A DNA stretch of 14,472 nt from Rhodospirillales bacterium. GTDB taxonomy: Bacteria; Pseudomonadota; Alphaproteobacteria; Rhodospirillales; JABHCV01. Shown here piece by piece: positions 1-7,411 of this stretch. Within the stretch, counting starts at the first letter, position 1; the number at the start of each line of letters is the position of its first letter. Under the pieces are notes generated by a model. It ran no database searches and had not been told where the DNA came from. It saw only the letters and a program-made list of their open reading frames with translations. The DNA is taken from NCBI GenBank assembly GCA_016776705.1, contig JADHSW010000057.1, forward strand, positions 1 through 14,472, read 5' to 3'. Both the position numbers and the translations under genes were made by a program.

Positions 1-114
1 AAAAATTGGCCAGGGAATGGCGTTCATCCCGGTGACAGAAACCGTTAAAGGACATTGCTTTGGTTAAATTAATTCTAGTTTGCCTTGAAATTTATTCAGA
101 TTATCCACACAATG

Positions 115-120
115 TATAAC
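115..120 (+). promoter_or_regulatory. Weak candidate -10 element for the OmpA-like lipoprotein gene
   Basis: The 195 bases before the lipoprotein gene are AT-rich and hold no gene. TATAAC at 115-120 is a fair -10 element. The hexamer at the usual distance upstream (TTATTC, 92-97) is poor, and the better TTGAAA at 85-90 is 24 bases away, which is too far. Transcription from here would leave a leader of about 70 bases. No other signal is evident in this stretch. Confidence 0.3.
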
Positions 121-195
121 TAAGAAGTGTAGCCTTTAATTTAAGCGTCGTTTCAGGCGCATTAATAAACCGGCGAAATAGCCAAGGGAGGATCC

Positions 196-1068
196 ATGAA
201 GAAAAGTTTAAACATATTAACGGCACTGTCAGTTGCTGGCTTGCTGTCGGCTTGCGTTTCTTATGACCTGGATATGGTAGCGGCGCAGCCAGGAACCGGT
301 AATGCATTTACGGACGCCCTGCACAATGAGTACTTGTTGCTGGCCCTGGCGGAAGATCATGAAGACGATTGGGAAGATGCCAAATTTTTTGCCGAAAGGG
401 CTATGAATGCTGCTGCCGGAATGGATTTTGGCCCTCAGGAAGTTAAGGAACGAAATATCCCCGAAGCAAACCGCAAGGAATTGGGCTTTGCCCGTTCCAG
501 CGTTATCAATGCGATCGCCACAGGTAGGTTGGGGCCTAATGCTGGCCATATCGCCCGTGCCCAGGCCAAGTTCGATTGCTGGTTACAAGAGCAAGAAGAA
601 AATACCCAACCAGAAGATATTGCCAAATGCCGTGCGGAGTTCGAGGAATCAATGGCCGCCTTGATGGCCAAGGCGATGCCAGCCCCGGAACCGGCCCCGG
701 CCCCCGCACCCGCACCGGCCATGAAGATGGAACCGAGAACTTTTGTGGTCTATTTCGATCATGACAGCGCAATGATTGATCAACTTGCCAATGTTGCGAT
801 TGCCAATGCCCTTAAGGAAGCCAAGGCAACCAGCCCGAAACTGGTTCTGGTCGGCGGCCATGCCGATACGACAGGCAATGTGGTCTATAACAATGCGCTA
901 TCCCAACGCCGCGCTTTGGCTGTCGCCAAGGTGCTTATGGATGGTGGGTTGACGGCTAAAAAGATGGTCCAGACGGCGATGTTCGGTGAAGACTTCAACG
1001 CAGTTAAAACCGGCGATAACGTCAACAACCGTGGTAACCGCCGCGTAGAGATCACGCTGAAATACTAA
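196..1068 (+). CDS. OmpA-family outer-membrane lipoprotein
   Basis: This is a 290-residue cell-envelope protein that likely ties the outer membrane to peptidoglycan. Residues 1-20 form a lipoprotein signal: a KK start, a hydrophobic stretch and the lipobox LSAC, with Cys20 as the lipidated residue. Residues 21-160 are a helical, acidic region with two cysteines (128 and 145) that could form a disulfide. Residues 161-176 are a proline-alanine hinge. Residues 181-290 are an OmpA C-terminal domain, with the motif GHADTTG (Asp224) and LSQRRA (Arg239), positions that in this family contact diaminopimelate. A strong ribosome site, AAGGGAGGA at 184-192, decides the start. The gene stands alone and is followed by a hairpin terminator. 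The class is secure from the lipobox and OmpA domain. Similar two-cysteine proteins are common in Rhodospirillales, as I recall. The specific role of the middle region is unknown. Confidence 0.93.
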   Translation: MKKSLNILTALSVAGLLSACVSYDLDMVAAQPGTGNAFTDALHNEYLLLALAEDHEDDWEDAKFFAERAMNAAAGMDFGPQEVKERNIPEANRKELGFARSSVINAIATGRLGPNAGHIARAQAKFDCWLQEQEENTQPEDIAKCRAEFEESMAALMAKAMPAPEPAPAPAPAPAMKMEPRTFVVYFDHDSAMIDQLANVAIANALKEAKATSPKLVLVGGHADTTGNVVYNNALSQRRALAVAKVLMDGGLTAKKMVQTAMFGEDFNAVKTGDNVNNRGNRRVEITLKY

Positions 1069-1074
1069 AATCTT

Positions 1075-1089
1075 CAGTAAATCTTACTG
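1075..1089 (+). other. Small stem-loop after the lipoprotein stop codon
   Basis: CAGTAA at 1075-1080 and TTACTG at 1084-1089 form a perfect 6-bp stem with a 3-base loop, directly ahead of the main terminator hairpin. It may protect the 3' end of the lipoprotein message. Such a short stem could also be chance. Confidence 0.35.
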
Positions 1090-1090
1090 G

Positions 1091-1125
1091 AAACGGCGGC
1101 TCATTACCGGGGCCGCCGTTTTCAT
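1091..1125 (+). terminator. Intrinsic terminator of the lipoprotein gene
   Basis: AAACGGCGGC at 1091-1100 pairs perfectly with GCCGCCGTTT at 1112-1121 around an 11-base loop, and the stem runs into TTTTCATTT. This is a GC-rich stem with a U-tract for rightward transcription, 22 bases after the lipoprotein stop. The same stem lies just beyond the stop codon of the leftward DUF3253 gene and could also end that transcript, although its minus-strand side has a poorer U-tract. Confidence 0.8.
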
Positions 1126-1431
1126 TTACCGGGGCAGCCGCATCTTGACGATGCCCTTGAAATCTTTGGGATCGACAGCTTCGCCCTTGCGCGTGATTTC
1201 AATTCGCCCGTTCTTCGCCAGATGCACGGCCTGCTGCTTGACCGCGTTCATATAACGCCGCCACAGGTTGGGACCGTCCTTGGGCTTGCCTCGTTGCTTG
1301 GCGATAAGTCGGGCGACATCCTGAAAAGTCAGATTTACGCCACCGGCCAAAGCATCAAGTATGGCGACGACGATTGGATCATCGGCCTGGACCTCTTCAG
1401 CCTCTTCAATTTCTTCGGGTGTGTCATTCAT
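1126..1431 (-). CDS. DUF3253 family small protein
   Basis: This 101-residue soluble protein has an acidic N-terminal stretch (residues 4-18) followed by a compact winged-helix-like domain. The pattern fits DUF3253: hydrophobic ILDALAGG near residues 24-31, a helix around FQDVARLIAKQ, then the block WRRYMNAVKQQAVHLAKNG, and the closing strand with RIEITRKGEAVDP. The family has no established function. Its fold resembles small DNA-binding domains, but I see nothing here that proves binding. The gene starts 8 bases after the marC-family stop codon, so it is very likely the last gene of the leftward operon. Whether it belongs functionally to the amine cluster or merely rides on its transcript cannot be told from the sequence. 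Confidence 0.8.
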   Translation of the reverse strand: MNDTPEEIEEAEEVQADDPIVVAILDALAGGVNLTFQDVARLIAKQRGKPKDGPNLWRRYMNAVKQQAVHLAKNGRIEITRKGEAVDPKDFKGIVKMRLPR

Positions 1432-1439
1432 GGGGCTAT

Positions 1440-2072
1440 CTAACCCAGAAGTCCGCTTGATGCAATGCCGTCGAAGATGAATTGCACGGCAAGCGCCGCC
1501 AGCAGGACCCCGACGACACGGGTTATGACGTTCAGGCCGGTGACGCCCAGCAGCTTTTGAATACGTCCCGCCATCAACAACAGGATCAAGGTAATGAGCA
1601 AGACCGCAAGTATAGCGGCGAGGATGGACATTTCGGTTTTCCAGTCGCCGTTTGCTTGCGCCATTAATAAAATGACCGCGCCCATGGTGCCTGGTCCGGC
1701 AATCAGCGGCGTAGCAAGGGGAAACACAGAAATATCTTTCTTGTGTCCGGCTTCCTCAGTCTCGTCGTCGGTGGTGGAGGACCCGCCGGATGATCTCGCG
1801 AAGACCATGTCGATGGCGATTAGCAGCAAAAGGATGCCCCCCGCCGTGCGCAGGGCGGGAAGCCCAATTCCCAACCGGATCAAAAGCGTATTGCCGAAGA
1901 TCGCAAAGACGAAAAGGATGCCGCCCGCGATCAAGGTGCCTTTCAGGGCCATGATCCGGCGCTGCCCGTCGCTGGCCTTTGGCGTCAGGGCGGCGAACAG
2001 GGCCGCCACGTCAACCGGGCTTATGGTCGCGAACAGGGTCGTGAAGGCCAGCAGCGCCGCTTCAATATTCAA
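1440..2072 (-). CDS. MarC-family integral membrane protein
   Basis: This 210-residue inner-membrane protein has about six membrane segments (near residues 5-27, 43-65, 72-92, 121-139, 147-168 and 185-205). Family features are the early SPVDVAALF motif and the PLATPLIAGPGT motif at 118-129. A hydrophilic acidic loop at 94-113 (SSGGSSTTDDETEE) sits between the halves. Members were once linked to multiple antibiotic resistance. That link was later disputed, and the transported substrate is not established. The start is TTG: its first bases overlap the alcohol dehydrogenase stop in a TTGA junction, and GGAGGGG on the minus strand at 2081-2087 is ideally placed, while the first in-frame ATG would remove the first membrane segment. 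Translation is therefore coupled to the dehydrogenase gene. Confidence 0.88.
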   Translation of the reverse strand: MNIEAALLAFTTLFATISPVDVAALFAALTPKASDGQRRIMALKGTLIAGGILFVFAIFGNTLLIRLGIGLPALRTAGGILLLLIAIDMVFARSSGGSSTTDDETEEAGHKKDISVFPLATPLIAGPGTMGAVILLMAQANGDWKTEMSILAAILAVLLITLILLLMAGRIQKLLGVTGLNVITRVVGVLLAALAVQFIFDGIASSGLLG

Positions 2073-3247
2073 CCAATACGCCCCTCCATTGCCGCTTCGT
2101 ACATTTTTTTCATATCTGCCGCCCCGACCTTGATCGGGTTGCCACCAGCCGTCGGATCAGCAGCGGCCATTTCAGCCAATTCATCCAGGCGGCTGTCCTC
2201 GACGCCGATTTCCCTGGCTGTGTGCGGAATGTCGAGAAGTTTACGGAAATCAAGGGTCCATTGCATGATGCCATCGAAAGAAGCATCGGCCAGTCCCAGA
2301 TAACGACCCAGCCGTTTCATTCTTTCTGAGATGGCGTCACGGTTGAAATCGATGACATAGGGCATGAAGACCGCATTGGCGAGGCCGTGGTGGGTGTTGT
2401 AGACAGCGCCCACAGGGTGAGCCAGGGAATGAATGGCCCCCAGACCTTTCTGGAAGGCCGTGGCGCCCATGGAGGCGGCGCTCAGCATGTTTGCCCTGGC
2501 AATAAGGTTGGAGCCATCCTCGACGGCGATGGGCAGCCAGTCCTTGACCAGTCGCATGCCTTCAACGGCGATGCCTTCGGCCATGGGATGATATCCGGGT
2601 GCGCACAGGGCTTCGAAACAATGGATAAAGGCATCCATGCCGGTGGCTGCCGTAATGTGTGGTGGCAGGCCAGCGGTCAGGGCAGGGTCGGAAATAACGA
2701 CACCCGGCATCATTTTGGGGTGGAAGATAATTTTTTTAACGTGATTGGCTTCATCGGTGATAACACCGGCGCGGCCGACTTCCGATCCGGTGCCCGATGT
2801 GGTCGGCACGGCGACGATGGGGGCAATGCCGTCCGGGTCAGCGCGGCTCCAGTTGTCGCCAACGTCTTCAAAGTCCCACATGGGGCGGGTTTGCCCGGCC
2901 ATGAAGGCGACGACCTTGGCTGCATCCAACGCACTGCCACCGCCGAAAGCGATGACGCCGTCATGGCTGCCTTCACGGTAAACCTTGATGCCGTCTTCGA
3001 CATTTTTGCTTATTGGGTTGGGCTGGACGTCGCTAAACAGGCCTGTCGGCAGCCCGGCGGCTTCGTTGGCCCTGATGGCATCGGCGACCATGGGAAGGGC
3101 GGCCAGGCCGGGGTCGGTAACCAGCAAAGGCCGGGCAATACCCAGACTTTTGCAGGCGTCTGCCAACTCGGAAATACGGCCAACGCCAAAACGCACGGCA
3201 GTGGGGAAATTCCAATTGCCCACAAGGGCGGAAGCATCATTGGTCAT
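2069..3247 (-). CDS. Iron-containing alcohol dehydrogenase (group III)
   Basis: This 392-residue cytoplasmic NAD(P)-dependent dehydrogenase belongs to the FucO/AdhB family. The N-terminal dinucleotide-binding domain has GGGSALD at 102-108 and the PTTSGTGSE block at 148-156. The C-terminal helical domain carries the metal ligands in the family spacing: Asp205 and His209 (GMDAFIH), His273 (IHSLAHP) and His287 (NTHHG). All ligands are present, so it should be active, with Fe2+ or Zn2+. Length is normal for the family. It starts 16 bases after the aldehyde dehydrogenase stop with an AGGA ribosome site. Next to a glutamine synthetase-like ligase and an aldehyde dehydrogenase, it most likely oxidises the hydroxyl of a gamma-glutamylated amino alcohol to the aldehyde. 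The reverse, a protective aldehyde reductase, is the main alternative. The enzyme class is secure; the substrate is inferred from context. Confidence 0.93.
   Translation of the reverse strand: MTNDASALVGNWNFPTAVRFGVGRISELADACKSLGIARPLLVTDPGLAALPMVADAIRANEAAGLPTGLFSDVQPNPISKNVEDGIKVYREGSHDGVIAFGGGSALDAAKVVAFMAGQTRPMWDFEDVGDNWSRADPDGIAPIVAVPTTSGTGSEVGRAGVITDEANHVKKIIFHPKMMPGVVISDPALTAGLPPHITAATGMDAFIHCFEALCAPGYHPMAEGIAVEGMRLVKDWLPIAVEDGSNLIARANMLSAASMGATAFQKGLGAIHSLAHPVGAVYNTHHGLANAVFMPYVIDFNRDAISERMKRLGRYLGLADASFDGIMQWTLDFRKLLDIPHTAREIGVEDSRLDELAEMAAADPTAGGNPIKVGAADMKKMYEAAMEGRIG
2081..2087 (-). promoter_or_regulatory. Ribosome binding site deciding the TTG start of the marC-family gene
   Basis: On the minus strand this reads GGAGGGG, 8 bases before the TTG at 2072. 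It lies inside the last codons of the alcohol dehydrogenase gene. The match to the 16S anti-Shine-Dalgarno and the spacing support initiation at TTG. Confidence 0.65.
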
Positions 3248-3263
3248 CAGTGGTAATCCTAAT

Positions 3264-4655
3264 TTAAAGGGCAGTTTTCAAATGGAAAGACTTGGGACGT
3301 GTCATGTGGTCGTAGCCAAGGGCTGACAGGGTGCATCCGCGTCCGGAATTCTTGATCCCGGTCCAGGCCAGGGCAGGGTCCAGATAATCGCAGCGGTTCA
3401 TGAACCAGGTGCCGGTATTGACCTGATCGCCAATGGCGGCGGCGGCATCTGCGTCCATTGTAAAGACACTGGCAGTCAGGCCGTAAGGGCTGTCGTTCAT
3501 CATGGCGATGGCTTCTGCGTCAGACGACACCTTCATGATGCCAACAACGGGGCCAAAACTTTCTTCCATCATGACTTCCATGGAATGGTCCACATCAATC
3601 ATCACCTGGGGGGCGAGATAGGGGCTTTCTTCCTTGTGGGCGGGGAACAGGGATGGATCAATCAGGGCCTGGCCACCAGCGGCGACGGCGTCCCTGATTT
3701 GTCCGCGCACGTATTCGGCGGCGCCGGTTCTAACCATGGGGCCGATGGTGGTGGCGGGGTCGAGAGGATCGCCCAACTGGTATTTTTTGACCAGTTCGAC
3801 CGCTCCTTCGACAAAGGCGTCGTAGATATCGGCATGGGCGTAAATGCGCTCGATGCCGCAGCAGGATTGGCCGGAATTAAAGAAAGCGCCGTCAACAAGG
3901 GTATCGATGGCGTGCTCAAGATTGGCGTCCGGACGAACGTAACCGGGGTCCTTGCCGCCCAGTTCAAGACCGACGCCGATAAAGCGACCGGCGGCGGCCT
4001 CTTCGACCATCTGTCCACCGGGAACGGAACCCGTAAAGGCGACGAAGTTGACTTCATCGGCCTTGATGACCCGTTCCGTATCGGAATGGCTCAGGTGCAG
4101 GTACTGGAAAACACCGTCGGGCAATCCAGCCGCCTTGAAGGCGTCGTCGATACGTTCTGCGCACAGGGGTGTTTGGGCGGAATGTTTCAGGATCACGCTA
4201 TTGCCGGCCATTATCGCAGGCATGATGGCGTTGATGGCGGTCAGGTAAGGGAAGTTCCAGGGCGCGATGATGAAGACAACCCCCAGGGCTTCGCGGCGAA
4301 TGTATCGGGTAAAGCCCTGCTTTTCCTCTATGGCGATATCGGCCAGAGCACCAGCGGCGATTTTGATCATATGACGCGCGCGTTCTTCAAAGCCGCCAAC
4401 CTCACCTGCGGCGTAGGCAATGGGCCTGCCCATTTGCCAGGAAATTTCACCGGCGATGTCATCTTTGGCCGCCACGAAAGCGTCTACGGCCCTGGTGCAG
4501 ATAGCGGCGCGTTCACTAATGGGTGTGTTTCGCCATGCAACCTGTGCGTCCCTGGCGGCGCTTAAAGCGGCTGCAATTTGTTGTTCATTGGCGAAATCAC
4601 GCTCGACATACAGCGAGCCGTTAACGGGTGTAATTGTACGAAGTGTCGATGCCAT
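3264..4655 (-). CDS. NAD(P)-dependent aldehyde dehydrogenase
   Basis: This 463-residue member of the aldehyde dehydrogenase superfamily oxidises an aldehyde to a carboxylate. Catalytic positions are all visible: Asn134 in APWNFP, Lys157 in VILKHS, the general base Glu231 in LELGG, and the nucleophile Cys265 in the motif GQSCC, here doubled with Cys266. The late motif EESFGPV is also present. The ATG at 4655 is chosen because the protein then begins with the usual short arm; the in-frame TTG at 4703 would add 16 residues and lies within a hairpin. The gene follows the glutamine synthetase-like gene by 85 bases and precedes the alcohol dehydrogenase by 16. By analogy with PuuC it probably acts on a gamma-glutamyl amino-aldehyde, for example gamma-glutamyl-aminoacetaldehyde to gamma-glutamylglycine. 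That substrate is inference; the enzyme class is certain. Confidence 0.93.
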   Translation of the reverse strand: MASTLRTITPVNGSLYVERDFANEQQIAAALSAARDAQVAWRNTPISERAAICTRAVDAFVAAKDDIAGEISWQMGRPIAYAAGEVGGFEERARHMIKIAAGALADIAIEEKQGFTRYIRREALGVVFIIAPWNFPYLTAINAIMPAIMAGNSVILKHSAQTPLCAERIDDAFKAAGLPDGVFQYLHLSHSDTERVIKADEVNFVAFTGSVPGGQMVEEAAAGRFIGVGLELGGKDPGYVRPDANLEHAIDTLVDGAFFNSGQSCCGIERIYAHADIYDAFVEGAVELVKKYQLGDPLDPATTIGPMVRTGAAEYVRGQIRDAVAAGGQALIDPSLFPAHKEESPYLAPQVMIDVDHSMEVMMEESFGPVVGIMKVSSDAEAIAMMNDSPYGLTASVFTMDADAAAAIGDQVNTGTWFMNRCDYLDPALAWTGIKNSGRGCTLSALGYDHMTRPKSFHLKTAL

Positions 4656-4673
4656 ATTCAGGATTCCATTGCG

Positions 4674-4719
4674 TAAAATCAGGCTCAAGGGGTCCGCAAA
4701 CAAACGGATGTCTTGGCCT
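4674..4719 (-). terminator. Possible attenuator hairpin ahead of the aldehyde dehydrogenase gene
   Basis: On the minus strand AGGC-CAAG (4719-4712) pairs with CTTG-A-GCCT (4689-4681) with one bulge, an inner 4-bp stem TCCG/CGGA forms inside, and the structure is followed by GATTTTACG. It lies in the 85-base gap after the ligase gene. The imperfect stem and short U-run suggest partial termination at most. Pairing was judged by eye, without folding energies. Confidence 0.3.
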
Positions 4720-4740
4720 TACGAGAGAGTGTTGTTTGAG

Positions 4741-6108
4741 TCAAATAATTTCGAAGTAACGATCCATTTCCCAGTCCGTAATGTGCTTACGGAATTCCCG
4801 TTCTTCCCATTCACGGGTAGCGGCATAGTGCTCGACAAAAGCTTCGCCAAATAGCTCACGGGCGGCCTTTGAGCCCTTCAGGCGACCCGCCGCTTCATAC
4901 AGGGTTGCCGGAATACGCAGCTTTTGTGGGAAGCTCTGATCGTAGGCGTTGCCCTCAATCGGCTTTTCCGGCTCGACCTTGTTTTCAATCCCCCACAAGC
5001 CTGCGCCAACAGACGCGGCAAGGGCTAGATAGGGATTGGCGTCGGCGGCGGCGATGCGGTATTCGACCCGCTGCGATTTGGCGCTGCCGGGAATGACGCG
5101 CAGCGCACAGGTGCGATTGTCGATACCCCAACTGGCTTCCGTCGGCGCCCAGAAGCCGGGAATGAGGCGGGTGAACGAGTTCACGGTTGGCGAAATCATC
5201 GCCAGCAATTCCGGCATCAGTTGTTGTTGACCGCCAACGAAGTGGCGCATCTTGTCGCTCATGTTGTGGGGCTTTTTCGGATCGTGAAAAACTGATTTCC
5301 CCTTCTTGTCCTGAAGGGACATGTGAATGTGGCCGCTTTGTCCGGGCCAGTCGGGTGACCATTTTGCCATGAAGGTCGCCATCAGATCGACCTTCTGGCA
5401 CAAAATCTTGGTCATGGTTTTGAACAGGGCCGCTTTATCGGCCGATGCGATGCCCTCGCTAACCCCTATTGCCGCTTCCAGGCAACCGGGGCCGGTTTCT
5501 TCATGCAGACCCTCGATCTCGAAATCCATGATTTTGGCCGTGTCCAGAATGTCGGTGTACAAATCCGAATGAACGGAATTTCGGATGACCGAGTAGCCAA
5601 AGAAATCCGGCGCCAGCGGCTTTAAATTCCGGAAGTTCTTTTCACGCACGGAATGGGGTGTCTCTTCAAAGACAAAAAATTCATATTCCAGACCTGAGAA
5701 TACCTTGAAGCCCATTCTGTCGGCTTTCCTGAGCACACTGCGAAGGATGCCCCGCGGGCAGATCTCCTCGGCCTTGTCGCTGAATTCCCCAAGGAATAGA
5801 AGCATGCCGTCTTCCCACGGGATTTCGCGACAGCTTTCCGGCACGACCCGGACCGGGGCGTCGGGGTAGCCCGTATGCCAGCCGGTATATTTTACATTAT
5901 CATATAACTGATCTTTGGAATCCCAACCCAGAACCACATCACAAAATCCAAAACCACCGTCCAGGGCGGAAAAGAACTTGGATTTGGACATGTATTTACC
6001 ACGCATGATGCCATCCACATCAAAGACGCCAACCTTGACGTAATCAAGCTTGCGTTCATTGACGATCTTGCGCGCATCGGCGGCGGTCTTTACTTTTCTG
6101 GGGTCCAT
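4741..6108 (-). CDS. Glutamine synthetase-like gamma-glutamyl-amine ligase (PuuA/GlnA-type)
   Basis: This 455-residue cytoplasmic ligase of the glutamine synthetase superfamily probably joins an amine to the gamma-carboxyl of glutamate using ATP. Residues 1-110 are the beta-grasp domain, with VFDVDGIMRGKY at 28-39. The catalytic domain carries family signatures: LEYEFFVFEE (metal Glu141 and Glu143), LHEETGPGCLEAAIG (201-215), SGHIHMSL (His260, His262), NRTCALRV (331-338) and RVEYRIAAADANPYL (347-361). It lacks the adenylylation-site region of housekeeping GlnA and has the shorter length of PuuA-like ligases. AAGGAAA upstream of the ATG is the ribosome site. Its neighbours, a TRAP importer on one side and two oxidoreductases on the other, argue for catabolism rather than glutamine synthesis. 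Ethanolamine is my leading substrate; polyamine or another amino alcohol is possible. Confidence 0.88.
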   Translation of the reverse strand: MDPRKVKTAADARKIVNERKLDYVKVGVFDVDGIMRGKYMSKSKFFSALDGGFGFCDVVLGWDSKDQLYDNVKYTGWHTGYPDAPVRVVPESCREIPWEDGMLLFLGEFSDKAEEICPRGILRSVLRKADRMGFKVFSGLEYEFFVFEETPHSVREKNFRNLKPLAPDFFGYSVIRNSVHSDLYTDILDTAKIMDFEIEGLHEETGPGCLEAAIGVSEGIASADKAALFKTMTKILCQKVDLMATFMAKWSPDWPGQSGHIHMSLQDKKGKSVFHDPKKPHNMSDKMRHFVGGQQQLMPELLAMISPTVNSFTRLIPGFWAPTEASWGIDNRTCALRVIPGSAKSQRVEYRIAAADANPYLALAASVGAGLWGIENKVEPEKPIEGNAYDQSFPQKLRIPATLYEAAGRLKGSKAARELFGEAFVEHYAATREWEEREFRKHITDWEMDRYFEII

Positions 6109-6139
6109 GTGGGGTTTCCTTAAACTTTCTTGGAAGACA

Positions 6140-6170
6140 ATTCCCCGGGGGAATGAAGCCCCCGGGGAAT
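6140..6170 (-). other. Perfect 12-bp hairpin between the binding-protein and ligase genes
   Basis: ATTCCCCGGGGG at 6140-6151 and CCCCCGGGGAAT at 6159-6170 are exact reverse complements around a 7-base loop. On the minus strand the stem is followed by TGTCTTCC rather than a long U-tract, so full termination is doubtful. It lies 31 bases after the binding-protein stop codon. Such stems often protect the 3' end of a binding-protein message, so that this protein is made in excess of the downstream enzymes. A second, imperfect palindrome (TTGAAACGT and ACGTTCAA, about 6178-6198) lies between the stop codon and this stem. Confidence 0.7.
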
Positions 6171-6201
6171 ATCCGTATTGAAACGTTTAGACGTTCAAAC
6201 C

Positions 6202-7248
6202 TTAGTAACGATACGGCTTGCCAGCTTTGGCCATGGTTGCGTTGTATTTTTTGAAGATGTTGACCACCTTCTGGGCAACCGGGCCGGTTTCGGCGATCTC
6301 ATCCCAGAACTTGAGCGCTTCGGCTTCCACCGTTGCCCATTCTTCATCGGGGATCGAGGTCAGTTTAAGCTTGGTGCCATTGACACGCAGATCGGCTTCA
6401 CCGCCCCAGTACCAGTGCTGGCGGTAGTAGTGCGAGCTGTCACAGGCAAGATGGAGCAACGTCTTCAAGTGGTCAGGCAAGGCGTTGTATTTATCCATGT
6501 TGGCGAAGAACGATCCGCACCATGCGCCCGAGATATTGTTGGTCAGGAAGTAGTTGGTCACATCGGCCCAACCGACCGTGTAATCCTCGGTGATGCCTGA
6601 CCAGGCAATGCCGTCAAGTTCGCCGGTTTGCACGGCGACTTCAATGTCTTCCCAGGGCAGGGTTACCGGAACGACGCCAAAGCGCGACAGGAATTTACCG
6701 GCTGTCGGGAAGGTAAAGACCCGCTTGCCTTTTAGATCCTCGAGACTGTTGATCGGGTCCTTGGTGTTGAAGTGGCAGGGGTCCCACGAACCGGCACTGA
6801 TATGCTTGATGCCGACCTTGCTGTATTCAGAATCCCAGATTTCGTTCAGGCCGTACTGGTTGAACAGTACTGGAACGTCCAGCGAATAGCGGGTAGCAAA
6901 CGGGAAGTATCCACCGAACTGGGTAACCGCCGTTGGCGACGCCATGGAATCATCATCGCTTTGCACCGCATCGATCGTGCCATTCTGCATGGCGCGGAAC
7001 AACTCACCGGTGGGAACAAGTTGGTCACCATGGAAAAGTTCAATGACCATCTCGCCATTGGCCGCCTTGTTGAAGGCATCAATCGCCGGTTTGATCACAT
7101 GTTCAGCCAGGGCCGGGCCGGCATAGGTTTGCAGGCGCCATTTGATGGTTGAAGCCGCATGGACATTCGGGGTGCTTAAAGCTGTTGCAGCGACGGCACC
7201 GGCTGTCGCCGTTCCCGCCCTTTTTAGAAACTCTCTTCTTTTCGTCAT
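6202..7248 (-). CDS. TRAP transporter periplasmic substrate-binding protein (DctP family), Tat-exported
   Basis: This 348-residue binding protein captures the substrate in the periplasm for the TRAP membrane subunits. The N-terminus has a twin-arginine signal, KRREFLK at 3-9, then an alanine-rich hydrophobic run ending near NVHAAS (about residue 32). The family block DLKGKRVF (171-178) continues to LPWEDIEVAVQTGELDG (197-213). In most TRAP binding proteins this block ends in a conserved arginine that binds the substrate carboxylate; here the aligned position is Phe178. An acidic group at 98-100 (DDD) and another at 220-221 (ED) could face a cationic ligand. This suggests an amine rather than an organic acid. 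A very good ribosome site, AAGGGAGA (7254-7261 on the minus strand), predicts high expression. It follows the large subunit gene by 163 bases with no clear separate promoter. Confidence 0.92.
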   Translation of the reverse strand: MTKRREFLKRAGTATAGAVAATALSTPNVHAASTIKWRLQTYAGPALAEHVIKPAIDAFNKAANGEMVIELFHGDQLVPTGELFRAMQNGTIDAVQSDDDSMASPTAVTQFGGYFPFATRYSLDVPVLFNQYGLNEIWDSEYSKVGIKHISAGSWDPCHFNTKDPINSLEDLKGKRVFTFPTAGKFLSRFGVVPVTLPWEDIEVAVQTGELDGIAWSGITEDYTVGWADVTNYFLTNNISGAWCGSFFANMDKYNALPDHLKTLLHLACDSSHYYRQHWYWGGEADLRVNGTKLKLTSIPDEEWATVEAEALKFWDEIAETGPVAQKVVNIFKKYNATMAKAGKPYRY

Positions 7249-7411
7249 TATAATCTCCCTTGGTTGTTATCGTTGATGGTGATTCACATTACGTTTGCAG
7301 GTTCCGAGGGTGAGGATGGCCCTCTGAAACAAACAGCGGCGGCCTGCCTGTGAATCCTTGCTTTATTTTTGCCGCCTTCTTGACGTTCTTTTGTTCACTT
7401 TCACTGAATTC

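Noticed and set aside
435..722. A glycine-alanine-rich open frame on the minus strand within the lipoprotein gene
   Set aside because: It is the antisense of the proline-alanine hinge of the lipoprotein and has no start signal.
2387..3256. Long open frame of 289 codons on the plus strand opposite the alcohol dehydrogenase
   Set aside because: The minus strand encodes a full iron-dependent dehydrogenase with every metal ligand. The plus-strand translation is glycine- and histidine-rich with no recognisable domain, as expected of the antisense of a GC-biased gene.
3585..4565. Long open frame of 326 codons on the plus strand opposite the aldehyde dehydrogenase
   Set aside because: The opposite strand holds the catalytic Asn, Lys, Glu and Cys of a complete aldehyde dehydrogenase. 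No ribosome site or domain supports the plus-strand frame.
7249..7411. A separate promoter or terminator between the TRAP large subunit and the binding protein
   Set aside because: A GGCGGC/GCCGCC pair (7338-7343 and 7371-7376) has a 27-base loop and no U-tract, and no good promoter hexamers were found. I see nothing firm in this gap beyond the ribosome site.
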